Assembly: GCA_036785325.1 (NCBI GenBank)
Contig: JAXIVH010000019.1
Span: 2,072,125-2,136,124 of the forward strand
DNA: 64,000 bases
DNA from: Urophycis tenuis
Taxonomy: Eukaryota > Chordata > Actinopteri > Gadiformes > Phycidae
Direction of reading: 5' to 3'
This document shows, in pieces, positions 1-9,879 of the stretch. Positions within the stretch are counted from its first letter, which is position 1. Every line of letters starts with the position of its first letter. Under the pieces are notes generated by a model. It had not been told where the DNA came from, made no database searches, and worked only from the letters and a program-made list of their open reading frames with translations. Both the position numbers and the translations under genes were made by a program.

Positions 1-2142
1 TCCGTCCCCACCACAGTACTGAAACAGCCCTCATCAAAATCACAAACGACCTCCTCCTTGCTGCTGACACCGGTTCCCTCTCAATCCTCATCCTCCTGGA
101 CCTTACCGCTGCATTTGACACCATCTCCCACACCATCCTCCTGGACAGACTCACCACCATTGGCATTACTGGTACACCCCACCTCTGATTCACGTCCTAC
201 CTCTCCGCCCGGTCACAGTTCATCAAAATCAGTTCCCACAGCTCCCGTCCATCCCCTGTCACTTCTGGCGTCCCCTAAGATTCTGTCCTTGGCCCCATCC
301 TCTTCATCATCTACATCCTCCCCCTCGGTCAAATCTTCCGGAAACACAACATCCTCTTCCACTGCTACGCCGACGATACACAGCTCTACCTCTCCACCTC
401 GCCCACCGTTCACTCACCCCCCACTTCCCTCCTCAACTGTCTGACTGATCTTACCGCATGGTTCACATCTAATCTCCTCCAACTCAACAGCAGCAAAACA
501 GAAATCCTCCTGGTCGGAACTAGGGATGCAAACAATTAATCGATTATCGATTAATTATCGATAAGAAATTACTCGATTAAAATAAATTACTTGCAATTAA
601 TTGCGTTTTGAACCCGTAATTCCCTGCTAGTCCGTGTGAGGGCGCGCTTGACGCTAGACGTACTTGACGCACACGCGGGAACACAAGCGAAGCGACAACA
701 ACAAACAAACGAGAAGCGGTACACTGACAGGATGAAGAGGGCAAGACGGAGTGCAGTTTGGAGTCACTTTAAGTTAATTAATGACGACAAAGACGCCAAA
801 TGCACAATATGTGGAAGCATTTTAAGGTACAACAACTCCACAACTTCGCTGAATTACCACCTAAATATGTCACATGCAGCCATGCTACAAGCAGCGAGTG
901 GTTCCTCTCAGCCTACAATCAATCAAGAGCTACGACAATCCAGTCCTGGTCTACTAATGTTATTGTGATATTGTCACATTTCCCAGTTTAAGGGGGATTA
1001 TAAATGCTGCTAATCGTCCACATGTGACACTGTATTTACTTTTCTGATATTGATGATTCTGATATTTTCTATTCAGAATATGTTTGATATTCTATCAAAA
1101 TCTTATTCCCTGCCCTCAAGTGAGCCCAGAATAAAACTTTGATTAAGGAATATGATTTGCATTTTTTCTTTATATCATAAGGAAGATAGCATTTTATGTC
1201 ATGTATACAGTAGGGAAATTCAGGTTCTCAGAAAAATTGCCGCTTATCAATTAATCGATCATCGATCGATAAGATGAAACAACTATCGATTAATGAATTA
1301 CTCGATAATTTGCATCCCTAGTCGGAACCAAACACACCCTGTCCACCTCCCATAACCTCACCCTCTCCATCAACAATACCTCAATCTCCCCTTCAGCACA
1401 GGTCAAGAGTCTCCTAGACTCCACCCTCTCCCTCCAGGCCCACATCAACTACATCACCAGATCCGCCTACTTCCACCTCCGCAATATCAACCGCCTACGC
1501 CCCTCCCTCACTCCCAGTTCAGCAGCCATCCTCATTCACTCCCTGGTGACATCCCGACTGGACTACTGCAACTCCCTCTTCTCCGGTCTCCCAGTCAAAA
1601 CCCTCCGTAAACTGCAACTTGTCCAGAATGCTGCAGCCCGGATCATCTCCAAAACCCCCACCTCCTGCCACATCACTCCTGTCCTCCACCGACTCCACTG
1701 GCTCCCCATCCGTCACCGCATCACCTTCAAAATACTTCTGCTCACCTTCAAAGCCCTGCACCACCTTGCCCCCCCCTACATCTCCGATCTCCTCCACATC
1801 CATGTCCCTCCCCGCTCCCTCCGCTCCTCCTCATCACTTTCACTATCCGTTCCTGCTGCCCACCTCGCATCATTCGGTCATCTCTCCTTCAGCTGTTCAG
1901 CCCCTCGCCTCTGGAACTCCCTCCCCCCCCACATCAGGAACATCCCCACCGCCACCCAATTCAAAACTGCCATAAAGACTCACCTCTTCACCCTGGCCTA
2001 CCCCCATCTTTGACATAACATGTTTGTTATTGTTGTTATTGTTGTTTTTATATATGTATATATTTGTAAATGTGCTATGTAAAGCGACCTTGAGGTCACG
2101 AAAGGCGCTCAACAAATAAAATGCATTATTATTATTATTATT
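1..2142 (+). mobile_element. L2-clade LINE, copy A, 3' part (interrupted by a hAT element)
   Basis: This is the reverse-transcriptase half and 3' UTR of an L2-type non-LTR retrotransposon; the 5' part lies outside the window. Readable in pieces are the AAFDT box, the HCYADD catalytic box near 355-375 and, after the insertion at 521-1320, the C-terminal domain (SRLDYCNSL, HRLHWLPIRHR, LAPPYISDLL, PRLWNSLPPHIR) ending at 2013. The tail reads AATAAAATGCATT followed by (ATT)n. An in-frame stop at 186-188 and the insertion show that it is dead. Copies C and D carry the same stop and the same insertion, so all three descend from one insertion that was then duplicated. Confidence 0.9.
521..1320 (+). 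mobile_element. Non-autonomous hAT element (800 bp) with a BED-finger ORF, copy A
   Basis: The ends are inverted repeats starting TAGGGATGCAAA, and the element is flanked by an exact 8-bp target duplication GTCGGAAC (513-520 and 1321-1328), the hAT signature. It is exactly 800 bp in copies A, C and D. An ORF from 732 to 968 encodes a BED-type zinc finger (SAVWSHF, CTICG, then LNYHLNMSH giving C-x2-C and H-x4-H) and stops before any catalytic domain. It is therefore an internally deleted derivative of a larger hAT transposon. It sits in the L2 ORF. Confidence 0.9.
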
Positions 2143-2200
2143 AATATTTGACAACGTTTCAATATATGAAAACTGATCTTTGGCGTTTTTCCTCCCATAG

Positions 2201-2330
2201 ATCTCCCAACTTTGGTGGTTCGACCACCAGGGGGCGACGGGGCCCAAAGAAGTGTCAGCTGTCGGACGTGAAGCCCACCGAGCCCGGACAGAGCGGCTCG
2301 GTCACCCTGGAGCACGTCAAAAGCAAGTAA
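2201..2330 (+). CDS. Terminal coding exon of an unidentified gene, copy A
   Basis: A 130-nt exon follows a good acceptor (pyrimidine-rich TTTTTCCTCCCATAG, 2186-2200) and ends at TAA 2328-2330. Read from the second base it encodes about 42 residues, SPNFGGSTTRG...KKCQLSDVKP...VTLEHVKSK. The same exon occurs in all four cassettes with the frame kept: one Cys to Ser change in D, Glu to Gln in C, Gly to Cys in B. That conservation supports coding. I do not recognise the family. The upstream exon is not certain; the small unit at the equivalent of 46996-47198 is the nearest candidate. The 3' end converges on the RNase gene, with stop codons about 310 bp apart. Confidence 0.55.
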
Positions 2331-2356
2331 CACACGACAAGTTCAACCAGGCAGAA

Positions 2357-2362
2357 TTTATT
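2357..2362 (-). promoter_or_regulatory. Poly(A) signal of RNase copy A
   Basis: TTTATT on the + strand is AATAAA on the minus strand, 282 nt beyond the RNase stop codon and only 27 bp from the stop of the convergent exon. The two genes' 3' UTRs probably overlap. Confidence 0.6.
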
Positions 2363-2644
2363 TCAGAACTTCATATTAGGGTATAAGGCCCAATACGTGA
2401 TTCAGGGAAGACGTAGAGTTAGAACAGAGAATGCTGGTAAAAGAAAGCAGCCGGCCTGCAGGAAACAGATGTGCAGAGTGGCTTACAGGCCGGCATTAAG
2501 AGGCACAAAGCTGGTTCACCAAACTGTTCAGGCTACGAGGAAGTAAAACAATTACTAAACCATGAACATGGGACACCAAAAGGCCCTGCTGTCAAAAGGG
2601 AGTGACTGACTGCAGGGAGGCAGAAGCTGGGCTGACTCAGCCAA

Positions 2645-3142
2645 TCACGGCCTGCCAGTCAGGCAGCCCCCTGCGTTGTTGTCAGGCCTGACGTTGTTTC
2701 GGTTTCTCTCGAAGTGGACGGGTCGACACCTGTTGTCCACCTTGTCGCAGGCCAGAATCAGGTGCGTGTTCTCTCTGATGACATTGCACACTCCTCCTCT
2801 CTGGCACGCCACGGTGGTGAAGGAGAAGGGCGCGCGGCTGATGCACAGGTTTCCCCAGTAGCGTAGCCCTCCCCGGTCGCTGCACACATCCAACACCTGC
2901 TGCCGGTCGCGGTGGCGGAGGAAGGACTGCAAGGGCCGCACCAGGTTGGCAGCGTGGAGGTACTGGTTCCACTGGTTCTGGTCGAGGGTGGTGGGCGTGT
3001 CCCAGCGGACGTGCCGGTCGAGGAAGGTGTCGAAGCTGACTTTGGGCCTCCTGGTGACGCACGGCGTGCTGCTCATGGCCACGGAGTGGTGCCACAAGCA
3101 GAGACACAGCAGGACCAGGAAGATGCAGCGCTGGGCCTCCAT
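2645..3142 (-). CDS. Secreted RNase A-superfamily protein, copy A
   Basis: A 165-residue protein with a 22-residue signal peptide (hydrophobic VLLCLCLW core), then a mature domain of about 143 residues. The family hallmarks are FLDRHV (His44, equivalent to RNase A His12), the VC-SDRGG region, CNV, ILAC and PVHFE (His143, equivalent to His119). The CKxxNTF motif of active RNases aligns with VRPLQSF: Val68 replaces Cys40 and Arg69 replaces the catalytic Lys41. Trp58 sits where Cys26 is expected. Eight cysteines remain (28, 87, 100, 113, 119, 132, 139, 160), some at unusual places. The ATG lies 12 nt after an acceptor (TTTGCAG), as in RNase A genes whose intron sits just upstream of one coding exon. 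The closest known relatives would be the fish angiogenin-like RNases. Activity cannot be read from the sequence. Confidence 0.85.
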   Translation of the reverse strand: MEAQRCIFLVLLCLCLWHHSVAMSSTPCVTRRPKVSFDTFLDRHVRWDTPTTLDQNQWNQYLHAANLVRPLQSFLRHRDRQQVLDVCSDRGGLRYWGNLCISRAPFSFTTVACQRGGVCNVIRENTHLILACDKVDNRCRPVHFERNRNNVRPDNNAGGCLTGRP

Positions 3143-3281
3143 CACTCTGGTGACCTGCAAACACCCGCGGGGCCACATGGGTCTCTGACAGAGAAGGACA
3201 GCGCAGGCTGTACCCCTCTCTGTCTCTCTGTCTCTGTTTCTCTCTCTCTACCTTTCTGTCTCTCACTTCAACCACTACTGG

Positions 3282-5563
3282 ACTTACTGTATGCCAATGC
3301 TAAGGGAGCATACAGTGCAACAGCCCTCCCCCCCCTGGGCAAATCAGATCACTGCTTGATCCTACTGTCTCCTACATATAAGCCTCAGGTTAGGAGACAG
3401 CCCATTACCACCAGGACTGTACAGCAGTGGTCTGAGGAGGCTGAAGAGGCCCTGAGGGAGTGCTACAGGACAACAGACTGGAGGATGTTTCAGGAGGACT
3501 ATGGTGATGACATTGAGGGTCTCACTCAGTGCGTCACAGACTATATAAAGTTCTGTGAGGAGAGTGTTGTCCCCACCAAGAAGGTCCGTTGCTTCCCTAA
3601 CAGCAAACCCTGGATCAACAGGGACATCAAAGTCCTGTTGAACCGTAAGAGGAGAGCCTTCATGGTAGGAGACAATGAGGACACACAGAGGGAGATACAA
3701 AGAGAGCTGAGGAGGGAACTGAGGAGAGCTAAGGCCTGCTATAAAAGCAGGATTGAGGACAAGCTGCAGCAGAACAACTCCCGAGAGGTGTGGGCAGGGG
3801 TGAAAACCATCACCGGCATGAAAACTGCCGGAGGATCACAGGAGGGGACAAAGGAATGGGCCGATGAGTTAAACCTGTTTTTCAACAGATTTGACTCACC
3901 AACGGGGGCCAGACCCTCAACTCCCCTTCCCCCCTCCTGCCCTACTCATCTCCCTGCTGGACCACCAGATCCGGGCATGGCAGCTTCAGCTTCTGCACCT
4001 CCCCTCCCTGCACCACCCTCCCTCTCTCTCCCGTTCCACACTCACAGGGAGGCTGGACCAATGTCCGGCCCAGAGGACAGTCACCCCCTCGCCACACCGC
4101 AGACTACACCTGTGACCCCGGAAATAACAACCCCAACCATCAGCACCAGCCACGTGAGACGGCAGCTCACGAGGATCAGGCCTAACAAGGCCAGAGGACC
4201 CGATGACATCAGCCCGAGGGTGCTCAAGATCTGCGCGGAGCAGCTGGCAGGAGTGTTCACGCACCTCTTCGGCCTCTCCCTGAGGCTGAAAAAGGTGCCA
4301 ACTCTATGGAAGACTTCCTGCGTAGTCCCTGTGCCGAAGAAGGGTCGTCCCAACGCTCCAGGGGACTTCAGACCTGTGGCACTGACGTCACACGTCATGA
4401 AGACCTTTGAGAGATTGGTTCTGGACCATCTCAAGCCCAGGGTGCGTGACTGCCTGGACCCATTGCAGTTTGCGTACCAGACCCACATCGGCGTGGAGGA
4501 TGCCATCATCTACCTGCTTCACAGAGCTTACACACACCTGGAGAGGCCACAGAGCATGGTGAGAATCATGTTCTTCGACTTCTCCAGTGCTTTTGACACC
4601 GTCCAGCCAGACCGGCTGGCTGAGAAGCTCCTGGTGATGCAGGTCGATCCTGACATGGTGGCATGGATTACGGACTACCTCACGGACAGACCGCAGTATG
4701 TTAGGCTGCGACACTGCTTGTCAGACATGGTGACTAGCAACACCGGCACACCCCAGGGAACTGTACTTTCACCATTCCTGTTCACCCTCTACACCTCAGA
4801 TTTCTGCTATAACTCCCGAACATGCCACCTGCAGAAGTTCTCGGACGACTCCTCCATTGTTGGATGCATCACAGACAACGAGGAGGAGGAGTACAGGGAA
4901 CTGGTGAGGAACTTTGTGGGATGGTGTGATGGGAACCACCTCCAGCTCAACACAGGGAAAACCAAGGAGCTGGTGGTGGACTTTAGACGCAGGAAGTGTC
5001 CCCCATTACCGGTTTCCATAAAGGGGGAAGAGGTGGAGATGGTGGACACCTGCAAGTTCCTTGGGGTGCACCTAAACAACAAACTGGACTGGTCTGATAA
5101 TACCGAGGCCCTCTACAGGAAGGGACAGAGCAGGCTGTTCTTCCTGAGGAGGCTCAGATCCTTCAATGTGTGCACTAGGCTGCTACGGATGTTCTACCAG
5201 TCTGTGGTAGCCAGTGTCACCTTCTTCGCCGTCGTGTGCTGGGGAGGAGGCATCGGGTGTGGTGGGGCAAGTAAGCTGAACAAGCTGGTGAGGAAGGCGA
5301 GCTCCGTGGTGGGGATGAAGCTGGACTGTGTGGAGGCGGTGACAGAGAGGAGGATGAGGGGAAAGCTGCAGGCGATCCTTGACAACCCCTCTCACCCTCT
5401 CTACGCCGAGCTGAGGCAACTCAGGAGCACGTTCAGCCATAGGCTCACACAGCCACGTGCTTCAAAGCGCTTGGGGGGCTCTTTCATCCCATCAGCTATC
5501 AGGCTCTACAATACCTCAACCACCCGCTCCCAACGTCTCGGAAGCGCCAGCACCACCAGATAA
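3282..5563 (+). CDS. LINE ORF2: end of endonuclease plus intact reverse transcriptase
   Basis: About 760 codons are open to the TAA at 5561-5563. The frame begins inside the apurinic endonuclease, whose final SDH box is present (GKSDHCLILL near 3340), then a linker, then the full reverse transcriptase: KARGPDDISPRVLK (4190), GDFRPVALTSHVMK (4360), FAYQTHIGVEDA, MFFDFSSAFDTV (4568-4600), GTPQGTVLSPFLFTLY and the catalytic FSDD box (4838-4849, Ser where most relatives have Ala). The C-terminal domain has KFLGVHLNNKLDW and LFFLRRLRSFN. No stop or frameshift breaks the RT, so this is a fairly young insertion, but 5' truncation removes most of the endonuclease and any promoter. The frame happens to stay open into the antisense of the RNase gene upstream; that part is not LINE sequence. 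Confidence 0.85.
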
Positions 5564-5639
5564 TGGATTTGTATAACACACCACACACCCCAGACTGTTT
5601 TCTAGCCATTCTCATCTTATGTCTGTTCATCTCACTAAT

Positions 5640-6450
5640 AACCACTGCCCATCTGTCATCTCTCATTGCGTGCACCAGGCTTCCACGGATGGTCTACCAG
5701 TCTGCGGTGGCCAGTGTCACCTCTTCACTGCCGTGTGCTGGGGAGGAAGCTTTGGGAGCGGTGGTGCCAGGAAGCTGTACAAGCCGGGGAGGAAGGCGAG
5801 CCCTGCAGTGGGGATGAAGCTGGACGGTATGGAGGCGGCGACAGTGAGGAAGACGAGGGGAATGCTGCTGGCGACCCGGACCTACCCTCTCAGCCTCACT
5901 GTGCTGAACTGAAGCAACTGAAGCAACTCAGGAACACGTTCAGCCACATGCTCACTCAGCCAAGTGCCTCAAAGTGCTTGGGTGCTCCTTCATCCCACCA
6001 ACCATCAGGCTCAGGAAGCTCCAACACCACCAGACAAATGGAATGGACTGAACTTTCATTCACATACACCACACCACACACCTTGGACTGTGACCCAGCC
6101 GTTGTTATTCCAGGACCATTCATATATTGTACCTGGAATACCTGTATAAATTTGCACATCTTGCACCTTGCACTTTCCGCATACTTGCACTATTTTATCT
6201 ACTTGCACTATTTGATCTATCTTGCATTTTGCACCACAAACTGCTATCTAGGACACTAGTATGCATACGGGTCCTCTCGTCACCGACCTGACTTAAGAGC
6301 GCGTATTTAATCTAATCTATTGTTTTTTTTTTCTTATTGTATATAGAATTTAGCCAGGCTCTTTACTGCTCATCTATCCCCTGCACTGCTGGTCTCTGCG
6401 AATTTCTCCTACGGGGGATTAATAAAGAAATATCTTATCTTATCTTATCT
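5640..6450 (+). repeat. Second LINE 3' end: duplicated C-terminal segment and 3' UTR
   Basis: After the ORF stop at 5563, sequence from about 5670 repeats the C-terminal coding segment seen at 5173-5480 (CTACCAGTCTG, TGCTGGGGAGGA, GTGGGGATGAAGCTGGAC) at lower identity and with frameshifts. It then continues into a typical 3' UTR with TGCACTT-rich sequence and the (TCTTA)n tail. So two related LINE 3' ends lie in series inside one insertion. Confidence 0.75.
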
Positions 6451-6556
6451 TACTGGTACCACCGCTGGTACCACCACTGGTACCACCACTGGTACTACTG
6501 CTGGTACTACTACTGGTAATACTACTGGTACCATTACTGGTAATACTACTGGTACT
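6451..6556. repeat. 12-bp minisatellite, copy A (about 9 units)
   Basis: Units are variants of GGTACYACYRCT. Copy B has about 45 units, copy C about 23 and copy D about 9. In all cassettes the array starts roughly 100-120 bp upstream of the RNase start codon on the minus strand, probably within or next to its 5' intron. In A a LINE separates it from the gene. Confidence 0.9.
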
Positions 6557-6742
6557 AGTACATTCAGGAAATTAATTCAATCTTTCAGCTTTGACAGTAT
6601 TACAGGTTGGCTTCAAAGTAACCTGTCATTTTTCCTAAGATACTTCCTAAATTTCTCTATGCTTCTTTAGGCAAAGCTGTTCAGCTTCAGATTCTGTCAG
6701 TTTTACATTTGAGTTTTTCACCAGTGTAGTTCAATACATTTG
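6557..6742. other. Conserved cassette spacer, first part
   Basis: Non-coding sequence shared by all four cassettes (starting ATTCAGGAAATTAATTC). No ORF, splice pattern or RNA gene seen. It is interrupted by the terminal-inverted-repeat element at 6743-8103. Confidence 0.6.
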
Positions 6743-6990
6743 TATGGAGGACTAAAATTGCCAAAATTAAATAAATAAGTACACCATTAAATAATTATTA
6801 AATGTTTCATTAATGAATTAAAATTGGAATTAAATAATTAAATGTGTCATTAATTAATTAAAATACCAATTAATTTTATGTAACAAAACGAACGTATATA
6901 ATCATTTCACTATTTAATTAATTTACATTTACATTTCATGATCCTGTGTTGCAGTGCTTCATGAATTGTTTAAACTGTCAAACTTGCCCA

Positions 6991-7260
6991 TCAAAGTTGG
7001 TAGGTGGATCCTAATGCCTGATCGGTTACCCTGCGCATTAAGTCAATGCAAATCAATTCCAGATAATGGATTGACGCAGAGCTCTTTGACACTCCGAACA
7101 TCGCTGCAATTTGACCAGCGGGTAACCCACTAAGAACTTGATGCTCCAGAACTGCATTCGATATGTCAAACGCCAAACGCCCCGGTCCCTGTGTGTGTTG
7201 GGCCTGATGCTCCCTGGTACCAGAGAAGCGGTGGACTACTTCTTCTAAATTTGCAGTCAC
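6991..7260 (-). pseudogene. HTH-domain remnant of a transposase/integrase, copy A
   Basis: 89 residues with GPGRLAFDISNAVLEHQ followed by LPAGQIAAMFGVSKSSASIH, a helix-turn-helix of the kind found before integrase-type catalytic domains in many fish transposon proteins. It stops without a catalytic core. Copy D (59709-59978) has the same frame with few changes. It is likely a relic of the autonomous parent element; family assignment is an inference from the HTH pattern only. Confidence 0.5.
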
Positions 7261-7635
7261 TCTATAGTCAACATCTTGGTCGGAAAGTGCGGAAATAACT
7301 CCAAGAACTTCAATACATTCCTCGAAGTGTCTATTCGTACCCTTGGTATTTTTAGTCTAGTTGTGTGGCTAAGGCTAATTTTCGCGAGAACACCGGGGAA
7401 TCAGAAAGGTTTTGGCTTTTACTGTCTATGGGTTGGTAATAACGGTTCTGATTAATTTTCAGATGGAAAAGTGGTCTTTTATTTCCAGAATCTTTGTTCA
7501 GTGAACGCAAAACAGGTTTGTTAGTTAGCAGTTAAAAAAAATACGATCTCTTTGTTTACTGTTGCCAAGCAACCGAAGTTTACAGACTGATCACTGATTA
7601 CCAACTGGTCAACTCTTGCGTTACATTTACTAAGA

Positions 7636-7706
7636 CCTGATGGTGTAGTGGTTAGAGGATAGCTTTTTAATGCAAAGATTAGGGGTTCGATCCCCAGGTG
7701 TTGCAA
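7636..7706 (+). tRNA. tRNA-like segment inside the TIR element (pseudo-tRNA or SINE-derived)
   Basis: A box A-like TGGTGTAGTGG and box B GGTTCGATCC are correctly spaced, with a CTTT/AAAG anticodon stem around the loop TTAATGC (anticodon would be AAT). The acceptor and T stems pair poorly, so a functional tRNA is unlikely. The same segment is at 60354-60424 in copy D. Confidence 0.25.
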
Positions 7707-8103
7707 GCATTTTTCTTTCATTTTGGACTGGATACCGGCATGAAGATCCTCCATTTTCTCTATCCAGGCCCTCTACTTCAGACCAAAGCAATGGATCAGA
7801 CTAGATTAGCGCTAGTCCCACACACCGACTTTGATTGGCGAGTTTGACAGTTTTGACAATTCATGAAGCACTGCAACACAGGATCATGAAATGTAAATGT
7901 AAATCATGAAATGTAAATGTAAATCAATTAAACAGCGAAATGATTATATATGTTTGTTTTTTTGACATAAAATTAAGCAGTATTTTAATTAATTAATGAC
8001 ACATTTAATTATTTAATTCAAATTTTAATTAATTATTGACACATTTAAGAATTATTTAAGGGTGTATTTATTTATTTAATTTTGGCACTTTTAGTCCTCC
8101 ATA

Positions 8104-8738
8104 CATTTGAGCCTTCAGATATTTTGTGGGAATTACTTTCATTTTCATTTCCTTTTCCATTCTACATTTTCAGCAAAGCTTTGAGATTTCCTTCAGTTGT
8201 CAGCATTCACTAAACTGTCTACACAAAAGGGAATTTCATACTTTTTAACCACTTCTGCATAATTTCAGCAACGGAAACCATCCAAATATTAAAACGTTCA
8301 GCTCTTTACACAAATGATGGCAACATATTCAGCTTTTTTCTACCTTTTCTACCTTTTCTACTTTTAAAAATATAAAAAATTAAAAATATAAAAAATATTA
8401 CATTTAAAACAAAAACACTCACACTGCAACACAATGGGCAGATTCAAACCCTCTTCTGTCTACTCTAGAGTTCTGCTGCACTTTTGTTTTATTGAAACTT
8501 TAAACGGGTAACAAGCCTTTCACATTTTCTACATAGTTCTACTTTTTTGAATTCTTTTAACATTTTTTAACAATCACAGTTTAAGTTTTATGCTACTTCC
8601 CCTCCTTTACTGAGTTTATAAGTGGTGTCTATTGCTTACCTCAGTGGGGCTCTCTGTTATCAGTTCTGCTCAACAATGACTTCACTTCACAGGCTCAGTC
8701 TCTGTCTCTTCCCCCTCCCTCTCTGAATCACTACCTCC

Positions 8739-8741
<3 letters not shown>
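8104..8741. other. Conserved cassette spacer, second part
   Basis: Continuation of the spacer shared with 37243-37800, 52236-52806 and 60816-61454. AT-rich; no convincing gene. Confidence 0.6.
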
Positions 8742-8827
<86 letters not shown>

Positions 8828-8833
8828 CTCTCT
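8742..8833. repeat. (CT)n microsatellite, copy A
   Basis: A nearly pure CT tract. The same position carries CT tracts of different length in B (37798-37939), C (52807-52859) and D (about 61455-61498). Confidence 0.95.
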
Positions 8834-8895
8834 CCCCCCTCTGGTGCTCCAGATTTATTTCATGTTGTTGTGTCGTCCTTACACTGTGATTAACA

Positions 8896-9240
8896 CAGAC
8901 ATGGGCAAACTACGGCCCGTGGGCCATATACGGCCCGTTATGCTTTTTAATCCGGCCCGCTGAACTTGTCCAAATTAAAAACCTATGGATGTGTAAAAAC
9001 CTCATTCATTTCCCTTTTTCACGATTTCCCCTGCAATACCATTGTTTGCCCTATTGATAACGCACTAGTCTTTACACATTGACCTTTGTTGGAGCGTAAC
9101 TTTCCCGCTGCCATTTCTGCCCTTCGGTAAAAATGAGCGGACCAAAGAAAAGAAAAGTGGACACTGAGAATCTGTGTATCATTCGTTCTTTCCATTTTCA
9201 ATTGGCAATCAAAAACCAAATAATGAAAAATTGACTGGTT
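8896..9240 (+). mobile_element. hAT (Charlie-like) element remnant, copy A
   Basis: It starts CAGACATGGGCAAACTACGG, typical of hAT elements whose transposase begins MSGPKKRKVD. That start is present at 9133 (MSGPKKRKVDTEN) and is followed within a few codons by a stop. The insertion marks where cassettes A and D diverge from B and C (after GTGATTAACA). The right end is not defined. Confidence 0.6.
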
Positions 9241-9879
9241 ATTTTGTTTTTTTATTATAACACCAAAAACGACAAAATGCCTGGTTTTTCATATTTCAAT
9301 TTTAGGCTCAAATCAAAAATACGAAATGGAAAAACGGGCACCAGGACAGAATTTGATTTGAATATTTGTATTCATGTACTTACTGATGTAGTTGCGTGAA
9401 TTCCGTCTAAGAAGTACCGTCTCAAATGAAGCACTCCCCTTTTGCACTTACCGGAAATGACGATACAAGCGTTCGTTCCCGTATTAGCATTCACGTATAA
9501 GCATATCAGCACAAAACGTTCACAATCGCTTATGACATCTGTCATACATCTGTCTAACAATAAAATGGTGATACATAACAAAAAATAACCACTTTTCGAT
9601 TGATGTGTAACGTTATATCTTACATTTAAAAGGAGTGGTCTGGGCCAACGGTCCACAGGTGTCGTCCGCCATCTTTATCAGATTTTTTTTGAAAGTGCTG
9701 GCGTTCCCTCCCCTTCCGTTACGTAGACAAAATGGCGACCATTGAGGGTGAAAAGTGTCCAGCGTTGTACACTCAGCTTTTTGACCGTTATGAGTGCACC
9801 ATCCGGGTACTAGCAGTGTACTGCGTCTTGCCGCAATTACCAGTGTGAACGCACTATGCACTCAAAAAAGGAAGTTTAA
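9241..9879. other. Unclassified repetitive-looking DNA
   Basis: Shared with 61900-62538. It contains AAAATGGCGACC and GCACT-rich segments of the kind seen in MITEs, but I could not define inverted ends. Minus-strand ORFs here are short and lack recognisable motifs. Confidence 0.4.

Larger units (their letters stand above)
3282..6450 (+). mobile_element. 5'-truncated LINE inserted in the minisatellite of cassette A
   Basis: The element interrupts the GGTACC-type minisatellite next to the RNase gene. Copy D has the empty site at 59178. A short TACTGG duplication flanks it, and the 3' end is AATAAAGAAATA followed by (TCTTA)n. It belongs to the CR1/L2/Rex1 group of APE-type LINEs by its reverse transcriptase, with the exact family left open. 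It post-dates the A/D duplication, or was lost from D. The 3' region is duplicated (see 5640-6450). Confidence 0.88.
6743..8103 (-). mobile_element. 1.36-kb terminal-inverted-repeat DNA element, copy A
   Basis: The ends are TATGGAGGACTAAAA and its complement, extending imperfectly through AT-rich sequence to about 35 bp, with CATTTG repeated outside (6737-6742 and 8104-8109). Cassettes B and C have the empty site (CAATACATTTGAGCC). Inside are a minus-strand HTH ORF (6991-7260) and a tRNA-like segment (7636-7706). No catalytic domain is present, so it is non-autonomous. The superfamily is uncertain; a 6-bp duplication and an integrase-associated HTH do not settle it. Confidence 0.8.

Noticed and set aside
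732..968. A host zinc-finger gene
   Set aside because: It lies within an 800-bp hAT element with 8-bp target duplications and has no catalytic or other domain.
2912..5563. A single 883-codon plus-strand reading frame
   Set aside because: Its first 120 codons are the antisense of the RNase gene; it only happens to stay open into the LINE ORF inserted at 3282.
7636..7706. A functional tRNA gene
   Set aside because: Acceptor and T stems do not pair properly; kept only as a low-confidence tRNA-like segment.
9372..9861. Two overlapping minus-strand frames
   Set aside because: No recognisable motif, repeat-like base composition; they recur in copy D only because the whole block is duplicated.
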